From positions 1 to 16,242 of the forward strand of contig CALLWN010000213.1 of assembly GCA_938016505.1 (NCBI GenBank): DNA of 16,242 nucleotides, read 5' to 3'. The notes below the pieces were generated by a model, which saw only the letters and a list, made by a program, of their open reading frames with translations, did not search any database and was not told the origin of the DNA. This document shows, one piece after another, positions 1 through 5,750 of this stretch. This DNA is from an uncultured Sphingomonadaceae bacterium (GTDB lineage Bacteria; Pseudomonadota; Alphaproteobacteria; Sphingomonadales; Sphingomonadaceae). The first letter of the stretch is position 1. Each line of letters begins with the position of its first letter. The position numbers and the translations under genes were made by a program.

Positions 1-117
1 TTTGCCCTCGTGTTCCTCGTCGAGGCGATGCTGTTTGCGGGCGCGGCAGGGCTGGCGCTTCGGGTTCACATGGGGCGCGGCGAAACGCTCGGCGCCACTG
101 CAGGAGCTGCAACATGA
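1..117 (+). CDS. PucC/LhaA-like transporter, C-terminal end (partial)
   Basis: Frame 1 is open from the window edge to a TGA at 115-117 and encodes about 38 residues. They contain one hydrophobic segment (FALVFLVEAMLFAGAAGLAL) followed by a short polar tail, which fits the last transmembrane helix of a PucC/LhaA (bacteriochlorophyll-delivery, MFS-like) protein. The family call rests mostly on context: in purple-bacterial photosynthesis clusters a pucC-type gene commonly precedes bchP. The stop overlaps the bchP start by four bases (ATGA, 114-117), implying co-transcription and translational coupling. Only the end is visible, so another membrane protein cannot be excluded. Confidence 0.55.
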   Translation, partial: FALVFLVEAMLFAGAAGLALRVHMGRGETLGATAGAAT

Positions 118-1307
118 CCGATGACCTCTACGACGCCGTGGTGGTGGGCGGTGGCCCATCCGGGGCGACCGCTGCGACCGCGCTGGCCCGGGCCGGCCGG
201 CGGGTGGCGCTGCTCGACAGGGCCGGGCGAATCAAGCCGTGCGGCGGCGCCGTTCCGCCGCGCCTGATCCGGGATTTCGCGATCCCCGACCATCTGATCG
301 TGGGCCGGGCGACCTCGGCCCGGATGATCGCCCCCTCGAACGCGACGGTCGACATGCCGGTGGGCGGAAATTACGTGGGGATGGTCGACCGCGAGCATTT
401 CGACGAGTGGCTGCGGGCCCGGGCCGGGCGCGAGGGAGCCGAACGGATCGCCGGGACGTTCGAGGCGATCAGCCGCGACCCGGACGGCGTGTCGGTCATC
501 CACTACCGGCCCAAGGGCGCCAGGCGCGATGCGCCGCTGCAGTCGCTTCGGGCCCGCGCGGTCATTGGCTGCGATGGCGCCAGGTCCCAGCTTGCGAGGG
601 CAACACTGACGGGCGCCGACCGGGTTCCATGCGTGTTCGCCTACCATGAGGTCGTGAAATCCCCTGCACGGGACAGTGACAGCTTCGACCGGTCGCGGTG
701 CGACGTCTTCTACCAGGGCAGGCTGTCGCCCGACTTCTACGCCTGGGTTTTCCCGCACGGGGAGACCGCCTCGATCGGGGTGGGGAGCGCCAACAAGGGC
801 TTCGCGCTGCGCGAGGCGGTGGCAGAGCTGCGCCGCGACACCGGGCTCGACCGGTGCGAGACCATCCGGGTGGAGGGTGCGCCGATCCCGCTGAAGCCGC
901 TCAGGCGGTGGGACAATGGCCGGGATGTCGTGGTGGCGGGCGATGCTGCGGGCGTCGTGGCGCCGGCCTCTGGCGAAGGGATCTACTATGCCATGACGAG
1001 CGGGCTCTATGCCGCCGAAGGGGTGGACAGGTTTCTCGCGACCGGCCGGGCTGCGGCGCTTGCCGAGCCGCGCCGGCGGTTCATGCGCGAGCATGGCAAG
1101 GTGTTCTGGGTGCTCGGGATCATGCAGCACTTCTGGTATTCGAGCGACAGGCGGCGCGAACGGTTCGTGAAGATCTGCGAGGATCCTGACGTGCAGTATC
1201 TGACCTGGCAGGCCTACACCGAGAAGAAGCTGGTCCGCGCCCGGCCGATGGCGCACGCCCGGATCTTCTTCAAGGATCTGGGCCACCTGGTGGGGTCGCT
1301 CAGGTGA
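114..1307 (+). CDS. bchP: Geranylgeranyl reductase BchP (bacteriochlorophyll synthesis)
   Basis: This 397-residue flavoprotein matches the geranylgeranyl reductase family in length and motifs. BchP reduces the geranylgeranyl tail of bacteriochlorophyll (or its diphosphate) to phytyl in three steps at the membrane, a late step of pigment synthesis. Visible features are an N-terminal FAD dinucleotide-binding loop (GGGPSG, residues 12-17), the family block RIKPCGGAVPPRLIRDF starting near residue 39, the YVGMVDREHFDEWL segment near residue 90, and the second FAD motif GDAAG (G276-D277) followed by SGEGIYYAM. The ATG start overlaps the upstream stop by four bases, and the stop overlaps the tspO GTG start by four, so it sits inside a tight operon. 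It shows that the organism makes phytylated bacteriochlorophyll. No key residue appears to be missing. Confidence 0.95.
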   Translation: MTDDLYDAVVVGGGPSGATAATALARAGRRVALLDRAGRIKPCGGAVPPRLIRDFAIPDHLIVGRATSARMIAPSNATVDMPVGGNYVGMVDREHFDEWLRARAGREGAERIAGTFEAISRDPDGVSVIHYRPKGARRDAPLQSLRARAVIGCDGARSQLARATLTGADRVPCVFAYHEVVKSPARDSDSFDRSRCDVFYQGRLSPDFYAWVFPHGETASIGVGSANKGFALREAVAELRRDTGLDRCETIRVEGAPIPLKPLRRWDNGRDVVVAGDAAGVVAPASGEGIYYAMTSGLYAAEGVDRFLATGRAAALAEPRRRFMREHGKVFWVLGIMQHFWYSSDRRRERFVKICEDPDVQYLTWQAYTEKKLVRARPMAHARIFFKDLGHLVGSLR

Positions 1308-1819
1308 TCCGCGACGCCGGCCGAAGCGGCTTCAGGCTGAGCGGAGCGGGCCTGGTGCCTGCGGTGGTGGGCGCGCTCGCCGCGCTCATGATCGCCGTGC
1401 TCGGATCGACCCTGACCGATATCGGCGCCTGGTATCGCGCGCTCGCAAAGCCCGAGTGGACGCCCCCGGATGCAGCGTTCGGCGCAGTCTGGACGGTCAT
1501 TCTCGCGCTTTGGGCTGTGTCAGCGGTCGCCGCGTGGCGCGCTGCCCCCGACAGCCGGCGAGCGGACTGGCTGGTCGGCCTGTTCGCACTCAGCGGATTT
1601 CTCAACCTGCTGTGGAGCCTGCTGTTCTTCCGGATGCAGCGGCCGGATCTCGCGCTGGTCGAGGTGCTGTTCCTCGCCGGTTCGATCGTGGTGCTCATCA
1701 TCGCCTGCCGGCCCCATTCGCGCATCGCGGCGCTGCTGCTCCTCCCCTATCTGGGCTGGGTCGGCGTGGCGGCGCTGCTCAACTGGGAGATTGTGCGGCT
1801 CAACCCGCCGTTCGGATGA
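1304..1819 (+). CDS. tspO: TspO/MBR family tryptophan-rich sensory protein
   Basis: A 171-residue membrane protein of the TspO (peripheral benzodiazepine receptor) family. It binds porphyrins; in Rhodobacter it represses pigment and carotenoid genes in response to oxygen. Signature elements are in order: WYRALAKPEWTPPD (residues 43-56), N101-LLWSLLFF with W104, and the C-terminal PYLGWVGVAALLNW (148-161). Five hydrophobic segments are visible, as expected. The N-terminal tail of about 15 residues before helix 1 is somewhat longer than usual. The start is GTG at 1304, overlapping the bchP stop (GTGA), and its TGA overlaps the next ATG, so translation is probably coupled on both sides. Being inside the bchP operon supports a pigment-linked role; tetrapyrrole sensing here is inferred from the family. 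Confidence 0.93.
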   Translation: MIRDAGRSGFRLSGAGLVPAVVGALAALMIAVLGSTLTDIGAWYRALAKPEWTPPDAAFGAVWTVILALWAVSAVAAWRAAPDSRRADWLVGLFALSGFLNLLWSLLFFRMQRPDLALVEVLFLAGSIVVLIIACRPHSRIAALLLLPYLGWVGVAALLNWEIVRLNPPFG

Positions 1820-2064
1820 GCGAATGGTTTGCAAGCGGGCGGGCGATCGATCTCGTCCTGCTTGTGCTGGCCATCGAGGCCGCGCTGATCGCGTGGTTCG
1901 CCGGCGCGCGCCGGTGGTCCCTTCTCGTCGGGCTGGTGCCGGGCGCGTTCCTCCTGCTCGCGCTGCGGGCCGCGCTGGCGCAAGCGCCGTGGCAGCTGGT
2001 CGCGCTTCTTGTCGCCGCGTCGCTGCCGGCACACCTTCTTGATCTTCGGCGGCGGCTCGGCTGA
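1816..2064 (+). CDS. Small hydrophobic membrane protein, unknown function
   Basis: An 82-residue product of no recognised family. ATG at 1816 overlaps the tspO stop by four bases (ATGA), the same arrangement as the two upstream junctions, which is the main support for it being a real gene. It has two to three hydrophobic segments (near residues 12-30, 34-53 and 58-75) and ends in a basic tail (DLRRRLG), so it is probably an inner-membrane protein with a positively charged cytoplasmic C-terminus. It is the last gene of the operon; a 12-bp hairpin begins inside its last codons. A role in pigment assembly or with TspO is only guilt by association. Confidence 0.7.
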   Translation: MSEWFASGRAIDLVLLVLAIEAALIAWFAGARRWSLLVGLVPGAFLLLALRAALAQAPWQLVALLVAASLPAHLLDLRRRLG

Positions 2065-2075
2065 GCCGCCGCCGA
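2046..2075. terminator. 12-bp hairpin between convergent genes, possible bidirectional terminator
   Basis: Perfect 12-bp stem (TCGGCGGCGGCT 2046-2057 with AGCCGCCGCCGA 2064-2075) and a 6-nt loop. It overlaps the stop of the 82-residue gene and lies 14 bp beyond the stop of the convergent cytochrome gene. There is no T-tract on either side, so it is not a canonical intrinsic terminator; its placement suggests it ends or stabilises both transcripts. Confidence 0.45.
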
Positions 2076-2088
2076 GCGATCTCGTGCC

Positions 2089-2505
2089 CTATTTGAACTG
2101 GCGCAGGTAGGCGATGACGTCGGCGCGCTGCTGCGGCTGGCGCAGGCCGGCGAAGGCCATGGTCGTGCCGGGGATGAACTTCCGCGGATTTTCCAGATAT
2201 CTGTAGAGTGTTTCCTCGGTCCACACCACATTGGCCGACTGGTTGGCCTTGGAATATTTGAACCCGGGAACCGATCCGCTCTTGCGGCCGATGACGCCAT
2301 GGAGCGACGGGCCGACGCGGTTCACGCCCTTGTCGGTGACGTGGCAGGCCCGGCACTGGGCGAAGACCTTCTCGCCGGCGGCGGGGTTGCCCTTGAGCGT
2401 GGCGTAGGGCGGTGCGGCGGCCGGCGCGGCGGCCTGGGCGAGCGCGGGCGCAGCGACTGCAAGAGCGCCTGCGGAAACAAGCAGCATTCTGACGAGCTTC
2501 GACAT
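2089..2505 (-). CDS. Periplasmic class I c-type cytochrome (c2/c550-like)
   Basis: A 138-residue secreted cytochrome. Residues 1-24 are a signal peptide ending in ALAQ, followed by an Ala/Pro linker. The haem-attachment site is CRACH (51-55), and M116 in FIPGTTMAF is the likely distal ligand. The HGVIGRKSG and FKYSKANQ blocks are typical of small soluble class I cytochromes of the c2/mitochondrial type. It would shuttle electrons in the periplasm; beside photosynthesis genes the bc1 complex to reaction centre or oxidase route is plausible but not proven. The start at 2505 is chosen because a strong GGAGGTGG lies just upstream and the signal peptide begins there; an upstream extension in the same frame has no such support. 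It is convergent with the bchP operon and preceded by about 270 bp without genes. Confidence 0.9.
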   Translation of the reverse strand: MSKLVRMLLVSAGALAVAAPALAQAAAPAAAPPYATLKGNPAAGEKVFAQCRACHVTDKGVNRVGPSLHGVIGRKSGSVPGFKYSKANQSANVVWTEETLYRYLENPRKFIPGTTMAFAGLRQPQQRADVIAYLRQFK

Positions 2506-2860
2506 CAAGCCACCTCCAAGGACATCCGAGTCATGCCCGGACAGTGCTGCGGTGCGCGTGCACCGCCATGCAGTCAAGTCATGCATGCGCGCAGCTTGAC
2601 GCAGGCTGACCGTATCGCGGCGAAAGCAGGGCAGGTGCGGCGCCGGGGCCAGCAGGTGGAGCCCTGCCTGCTCGCCCCGCAGGCATCGGCATGAGGCCGG
2701 TTCCAAGGTCTGCGCGTGGAGGACTGAAGCTAGACCCTTGCGACCTGGCCTGCTGATCGCCGCGATCGGGGATGAGAGCCGGATGGGCCAATCCCGGCAC
2801 CGGCTGACCCCGGGGCTGGCGACCAGTTGCGCCTCGAGTCACACCTGACGTTGAGCCGCT
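2506..2860. other. Gene-free stretch upstream of the cytochrome gene
   Basis: No convincing coding frame is seen on either strand. It must hold the promoter for the minus-strand cytochrome, but no clear -35/-10 pair was found. A small dyad (GGTGC-N4-GCACC around 2551-2563) is present. The far end merges into the decayed IS3 material. Confidence 0.4.
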
Positions 2861-2864
2861 CCCC

Positions 2865-3050
2865 GTTTCCGGACCGGCTTGCTGGCTGCTGGCCAGCCCC
2901 TGCGAGCAGGGGCTGGCCGTTTGCCGCTGACCGCTTCTGCAGCGTGATCGGCGGCTTGGCTGACACGCGCTGTGCGGTCGCTCCTCGTTGGAGTCTCTAC
3001 GACACGCCTCGCATTTTCTTACCGCGTCCGGCAGGCTCATGACCAGAGAC
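2865..3050 (-). pseudogene. IS3-family transposase remnant, C-terminal end, frameshifted
   Basis: On the minus strand, reading from about 3050, the translation SLPDAVRKCEACRRDSNEERPHSA matches the end of IS3-family OrfB transposases, where the usual form is close to SLADA...EAWRRDYNEERPHSAIG. After HSA the homology continues in another frame as AKPPITLQKRSAANG (expected KPPI-L--RS), so about one base has been lost. The usual Tyr of RRDYNE is Ser here. The catalytic core with the DDE residues is absent. This is a dead fragment, not a functional gene. It lies immediately downstream of a second, different IS3-type fragment in the same orientation. Confidence 0.7.
2891..2918. repeat. Perfect 12-bp hairpin with 4-nt loop
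   Basis: GGCCAGCCCCTG (2891-2902) pairs with CAGGGGCTGGCC (2907-2918) around the loop CGAG. It lies in the tail of the frameshifted IS3 fragment. There is no T-run after either arm, so a terminator is possible but not indicated. Confidence 0.6.
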
Positions 3051-3059
3051 CCTCTGCTC

Positions 3060-3295
3060 CCCCAGGTATTTTGAGGCTCTGACCCCTTCATGTCGGATGG
3101 CTTGAGGTGTGGCCAGCGTGCCGGGAGCGGAGCTCCCGACGAGCTCGAGCGACCGGCGCGCTGCAGGCGTTCGCCCGCCCAGGAATGAGCGAGGCCGGTG
3201 AGGGTTGTCGGCGTGGCGCCCGCGAGCAAGCACCCGGCGGGCGTGGGCGAGGCTGGCGAAGACCTCCTCGTCGAGGCATTCGTCGCGGAGCCTGC
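3060..3295 (-). pseudogene. IS3-family transposase remnant, second copy, truncated
   Basis: From about 3295 on the minus strand the translation begins GRLRDECLDEEVFASLAHA and continues RRVLARG...LGGRTPAARRSLELV. This is the hallmark tail of IS3-family OrfB transposases (usual form NGRLRDECLNE...SLAHAR...WRADYN..RPHS.LGGRTPAE). Homology starts abruptly just inside the upstream NG motif, so the catalytic Glu and everything before it are missing. The WRADYN/RPHS block is scrambled (RHADN, HRPRS), with no stop but obvious decay. The frame stays open to a TAG near 2997, which is chance in high-GC DNA. The sequence differs from the neighbouring fragment, so two separate IS3-type insertions or a mosaic are likely. 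Confidence 0.72.
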
Positions 3296-3332
3296 CAACA
3301 TGTCCGGGGGCATGCCCTCGGACATGTTGGCA
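3293..3332. repeat. 40-bp near-perfect palindrome
   Basis: TGCCAACATGTCCG (3293-3306) pairs with CGGACATGTTGGCA (3319-3332). The 12-base centre contains GGGCATGCCC (3308-3317), itself a palindrome, so the whole 40 bp is self-complementary except for one G/T pair (3307/3318). It sits at the truncation point of an IS3 transposase fragment. It could be a REP-like hairpin, a dimeric-protein site or an IS target; no second copy was seen in the window. Confidence 0.75.
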
Positions 3333-3763
3333 TCACCCCAGGCAACCATCACGAGGGAGCCGGACTCTACCTCTGAACGGCAACAATCAGGGGAGCACGT
3401 CACGTCTCCCGGCCATCATCCCAAATTGGAATCTTCTAGCTCAGAACGGTTCGGGAAACGGGCAGACGGCCCTGTCAGACGCTTATGAAGCGGAAATTCT
3501 GGGAATGACGGGGGCACATCTCTTGATGACGCCGTGCGCCAGCTCCGAGCAGGTGTGAGCGCGTGAAACCCATCAATATCGACAAGCAGTCCGGATGGAA
3601 GGAGCGGCGGAGTTTTCGGCAGGCGATGTTTACAGAGTGGAGGAGCAAAACTTCCCTGCATATTCGCTGGGCAGTCCCGCAAATTCTTCTACACAGAACC
3701 TACACGGGCAAGAACCCGTGGTTTCTGTCTCCAATTTTCAGATATCTAATGGAGGCCAGGATT
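3333..3763. other. Gene-free, AT-richer stretch between IS remnants and tRNA-Gly
   Basis: No recognisable gene on either strand. From about 3560 to 3763 the DNA is visibly richer in A and T than the rest of the window. An imperfect hairpin (core CACGGG 3703-3708 with CCCGTG 3715-3720, extended by ACAGAAC/GTTTCTGT) lies about 45 bp beyond the tRNA 3' end. It has no following T-tract on the tRNA strand, so a terminator role is uncertain. Confidence 0.5.
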
Positions 3764-3838
3764 TGGAGCGGGCGAAGGGATTCGAACCCTCGACTTCAAC
3801 CTTGGCAAGGTTGCGCTCTACCCCTGAGCTACGCCCGC
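3764..3838 (-). tRNA. tRNA-Gly (anticodon GCC), CCA encoded
   Basis: A complete cloverleaf reads on the minus strand. The acceptor stem is GCGGGCG/CGCCCGC, the D arm GCTC...GAGC, the anticodon arm CAACC-TTGCCAA-GGTTG with anticodon GCC, the T arm GAGGG-TTCGAAT-CCCTT (one G-U pair), and the end is discriminator U plus an encoded CCA at 3764-3766. Length is 75 nt with CCA. Its 3' end faces the decayed IS region, the usual side for integrase-driven insertion. No partial copy of the 3' end (att repeat) was seen in the window. Confidence 0.97.
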
Positions 3839-3950
3839 GTTCCAGAAGATGGCCGTCGATAGCCATGCGGGACGCCGGGCGCAAGACCCTTCCATCCGGC
3901 CCTGCGGGCGCCCATATGCACGGTCATGGACATGCGTGGGGAGCGATCCG

Positions 3951-4847
3951 ATGGCTAGCCTGTCACTGAACGAAAAGGAGCGTGCGGCAGTGGACAGGTT
4001 CCGCCGCGACGTGCTGGAAGCCTCGCTCTCGGGCGTGGTGCTGGTGCGCTTCACGGCAACCTGGTGTGGCCCGTGCAGGCAGCTCGCGCCGATCATCGAC
4101 CGGGCGATCGCTGCGGTCGGCAACCCCCGGGTCAAGCAGGTGGTCATCGACATCGACGAGAACCGGCTGATCGCCGATGAGTTCCGGATCCAGTCGGTGC
4201 CGACGGTCTATGCCATCGTCGGCGGACGCCCGGTCGATGCCTTTGTCGGGTTGATCTCCGAGCGGGAGCTGAAGGCGTTCATCGAGAAGCAGCTGGCCCT
4301 GCTCCCGCCCGACCAGACCGAGGCCGATCTCGACGCCATGGTGGAAACGGCGGCAGCAGCGCTTGCCGGGGGCGACGCGGCGCTGGCCGCCGAAACCTTC
4401 GGCCAGCTGGTGCGCGAGCATCCGGAGCGGGTCGATCTCGTGGCACATTATGCCCGGGCGCTGGTTGCGCTCGGCCAGGTGGAGGGCGCGCGGGCAGCGT
4501 TGTCGCGGGTGCCTGCAAACGCCAAGGACCCGGCGGTCCAGCAGGCGCGGGCGGCACTCGCCCTTGCCGAGACCGCGCCAGCCGGCGGTGATCTTGCCGC
4601 GCTGGAAGCGAGGGTTGCAGCCCATCCGGACGACCATGCCGCGCGACACGATCTTGCCGCCGCGCTGCTGGCGCGCGGCGACCGCGATCGCGCGGCCGAC
4701 GCGCTTCTCGGCATCATCGCCGCCGACCGCGACTGGGAGGAGGGCAAGGCGCGCGAGACGCTCCTGAAGCTCATCGAAGCCGTTGGCCTCGGCGACCCGT
4801 GGTCGGTGGCGACACGCCGCCGGCTGCGGCAGATCCTCTTTGCCTGA
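3951..4847 (+). CDS. Thioredoxin/TPR co-chaperone (YbbN/CnoX type)
   Basis: A 298-residue cytosolic protein with an N-terminal thioredoxin fold and a C-terminal helical TPR-like part. The active-site motif WCGPC is at 38-42 and the cis-proline at P84 (SVPTVY). Residues from about 118 on are Ala-rich helices (AAAALAGGDAALAAETFGQLV and similar pairs) typical of YbbN/CnoX. Family members hold unfolded or oxidised proteins and hand them to GroEL or DnaK; some lack redox activity, but both cysteines are present here. The start at 3951 is chosen because GGGGAG (3938-3943) is correctly spaced before it and an upstream extension in the same frame shows no homology. It is the first gene of a three-gene plus-strand operon and ends 19 bp before the next ATG. 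Confidence 0.9.
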   Translation: MASLSLNEKERAAVDRFRRDVLEASLSGVVLVRFTATWCGPCRQLAPIIDRAIAAVGNPRVKQVVIDIDENRLIADEFRIQSVPTVYAIVGGRPVDAFVGLISERELKAFIEKQLALLPPDQTEADLDAMVETAAAALAGGDAALAAETFGQLVREHPERVDLVAHYARALVALGQVEGARAALSRVPANAKDPAVQQARAALALAETAPAGGDLAALEARVAAHPDDHAARHDLAAALLARGDRDRAADALLGIIAADRDWEEGKARETLLKLIEAVGLGDPWSVATRRRLRQILFA

Positions 4848-4866
4848 CGCGCCCGCTGGCCCGGCG

Positions 4867-5526
4867 ATGGAGCCATTCGCGACCCCGGCCGACCTCCCTG
4901 CCGTGATTCCGGTGTTCCCGCTTGCGGGCGCGCTCATGCTGCCGCGGGCGGTCCTGCCGCTCAACATCTTCGAGCCGCGTTACCTCGCAATGACCCGCGA
5001 CGCGATGGCGAGCCACGGGGTCATCGGGATGATCCAGCCGCGCGGCGACGCCGAGCGCGGACCGCCGCCGCTGTTCGAGATCGGCGGGCTGGGGCGGATC
5101 ACGCGCTTCTCGGAGACCGGCGACGGCCGCTTCCTGATCGCGCTCACCGGGCTCATCCGCTTTCGCGTGGCCGAGGAACTCGCCGTCACCACGCCCTACC
5201 GGCAGGTGAGGGCCGATTATGCGCCGTTCGCTGCCGACTGGGACCCGGCGCCGCCGCTGGCGCCGGCCGTTCGCGCAAACCTTGAGGACAGGCTCCGGGG
5301 CTATCTCGAGACCCAGCAGCTCTCGGCTGACTGGGATGCGGTGCGCGGTGCCGATGACGAGGCGCTTGTGACCACGCTCTCGACGGTGTGCCCGTTCGAG
5401 ATCCTCGAGCGGCAGGCGCTTCTGGAAGCGCCGGACCTTGCAGCAAGGGCGCAGATGCTGGCGACGCTCATGGCCTTCGCCGGCAGCGCGACCGGGAGCG
5501 CCGCGCCGCCCGGCACACTCCAGTGA
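4867..5526 (+). CDS. Stand-alone Lon N-terminal (substrate-binding) domain protein
   Basis: A 219-residue protein made only of the LON substrate-binding domain, with no AAA or protease part. The family opening is clear: IPVFPLAGALMLPRAVLPLNIFEPRY, starting near residue 14, then GVIGMIQP, FEIGGLGRI and GRFLIALTGLIRFRV. Proteins of this kind are widespread and their function is not settled; substrate recruitment in protein quality control is presumed from the domain, and the thioredoxin/TPR co-chaperone next door fits that. ATG 4867 has a poor Shine-Dalgarno. A TTG at 4840, in frame and overlapping the previous gene, would add nine residues and is a real alternative. The stop overlaps the next gene's GTG start by four bases. 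Confidence 0.88.
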   Translation: MEPFATPADLPAVIPVFPLAGALMLPRAVLPLNIFEPRYLAMTRDAMASHGVIGMIQPRGDAERGPPPLFEIGGLGRITRFSETGDGRFLIALTGLIRFRVAEELAVTTPYRQVRADYAPFAADWDPAPPLAPAVRANLEDRLRGYLETQQLSADWDAVRGADDEALVTTLSTVCPFEILERQALLEAPDLAARAQMLATLMAFAGSATGSAAPPGTLQ

Positions 5527-5750
5527 CACGACCGGAACCGCCTCGGCCCGGCCCGCAGGCGCCCGACCCTGCCCTTCTCGCCCTGCTGGTCTGCCCGCTC
5601 ACGCGCGCGCCGCTCAGCTTCGACGGGAGTGCCGCGTCGCTCATCTCGGCGCGCGGCACGCGGTTTTCCGTTGTGGATGGCGTGCCGGTCCTGCTGCCCG
5701 GCGACGCGGCCCCCGCGCGTGAGGCTGGGCTCAGGCCAGCTCGCCCCTGA
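5523..5750 (+). CDS. Trm112/UPF0434 (YcaR-like) small protein
   Basis: A 75-residue protein starting at GTG 5523 inside the previous stop (GTGA). The core LLALLVCPLTRAPLSFDG...LISARGTRFSVVDGVPVLLPGDA matches the Trm112-like UPF0434/YcaR family (usual LVCPVTKGPL ... YPIRDGIPVML). Eukaryotic and archaeal Trm112 activates methyltransferases; bacterial members are small, often single-Cys, and their role is unclear. Only one cysteine is present, so a four-Cys zinc site is not expected. The N-terminus is Pro-rich and poorly conserved. It closes the co-chaperone/LON-domain operon. Its last 20 bp overlap the 3' end of the convergent monooxygenase gene, so its final residues are coded on both strands. 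Confidence 0.85.
   Translation: MTRPEPPRPGPQAPDPALLALLVCPLTRAPLSFDGSAASLISARGTRFSVVDGVPVLLPGDAAPAREAGLRPARP

Noticed and set aside
3198..3558. Plus-strand frames of about 96-117 residues across the IS region
   Set aside because: Readable only because stops are rare; the minus-strand transposase similarity explains the DNA better.
3563..3969. Plus-strand frames across the tRNA-Gly (for example RRDSNPRLQPWQGCALPLSYAR)
   Set aside because: This is the familiar false protein made by reading through a tRNA gene in antisense; the cloverleaf explains the sequence.
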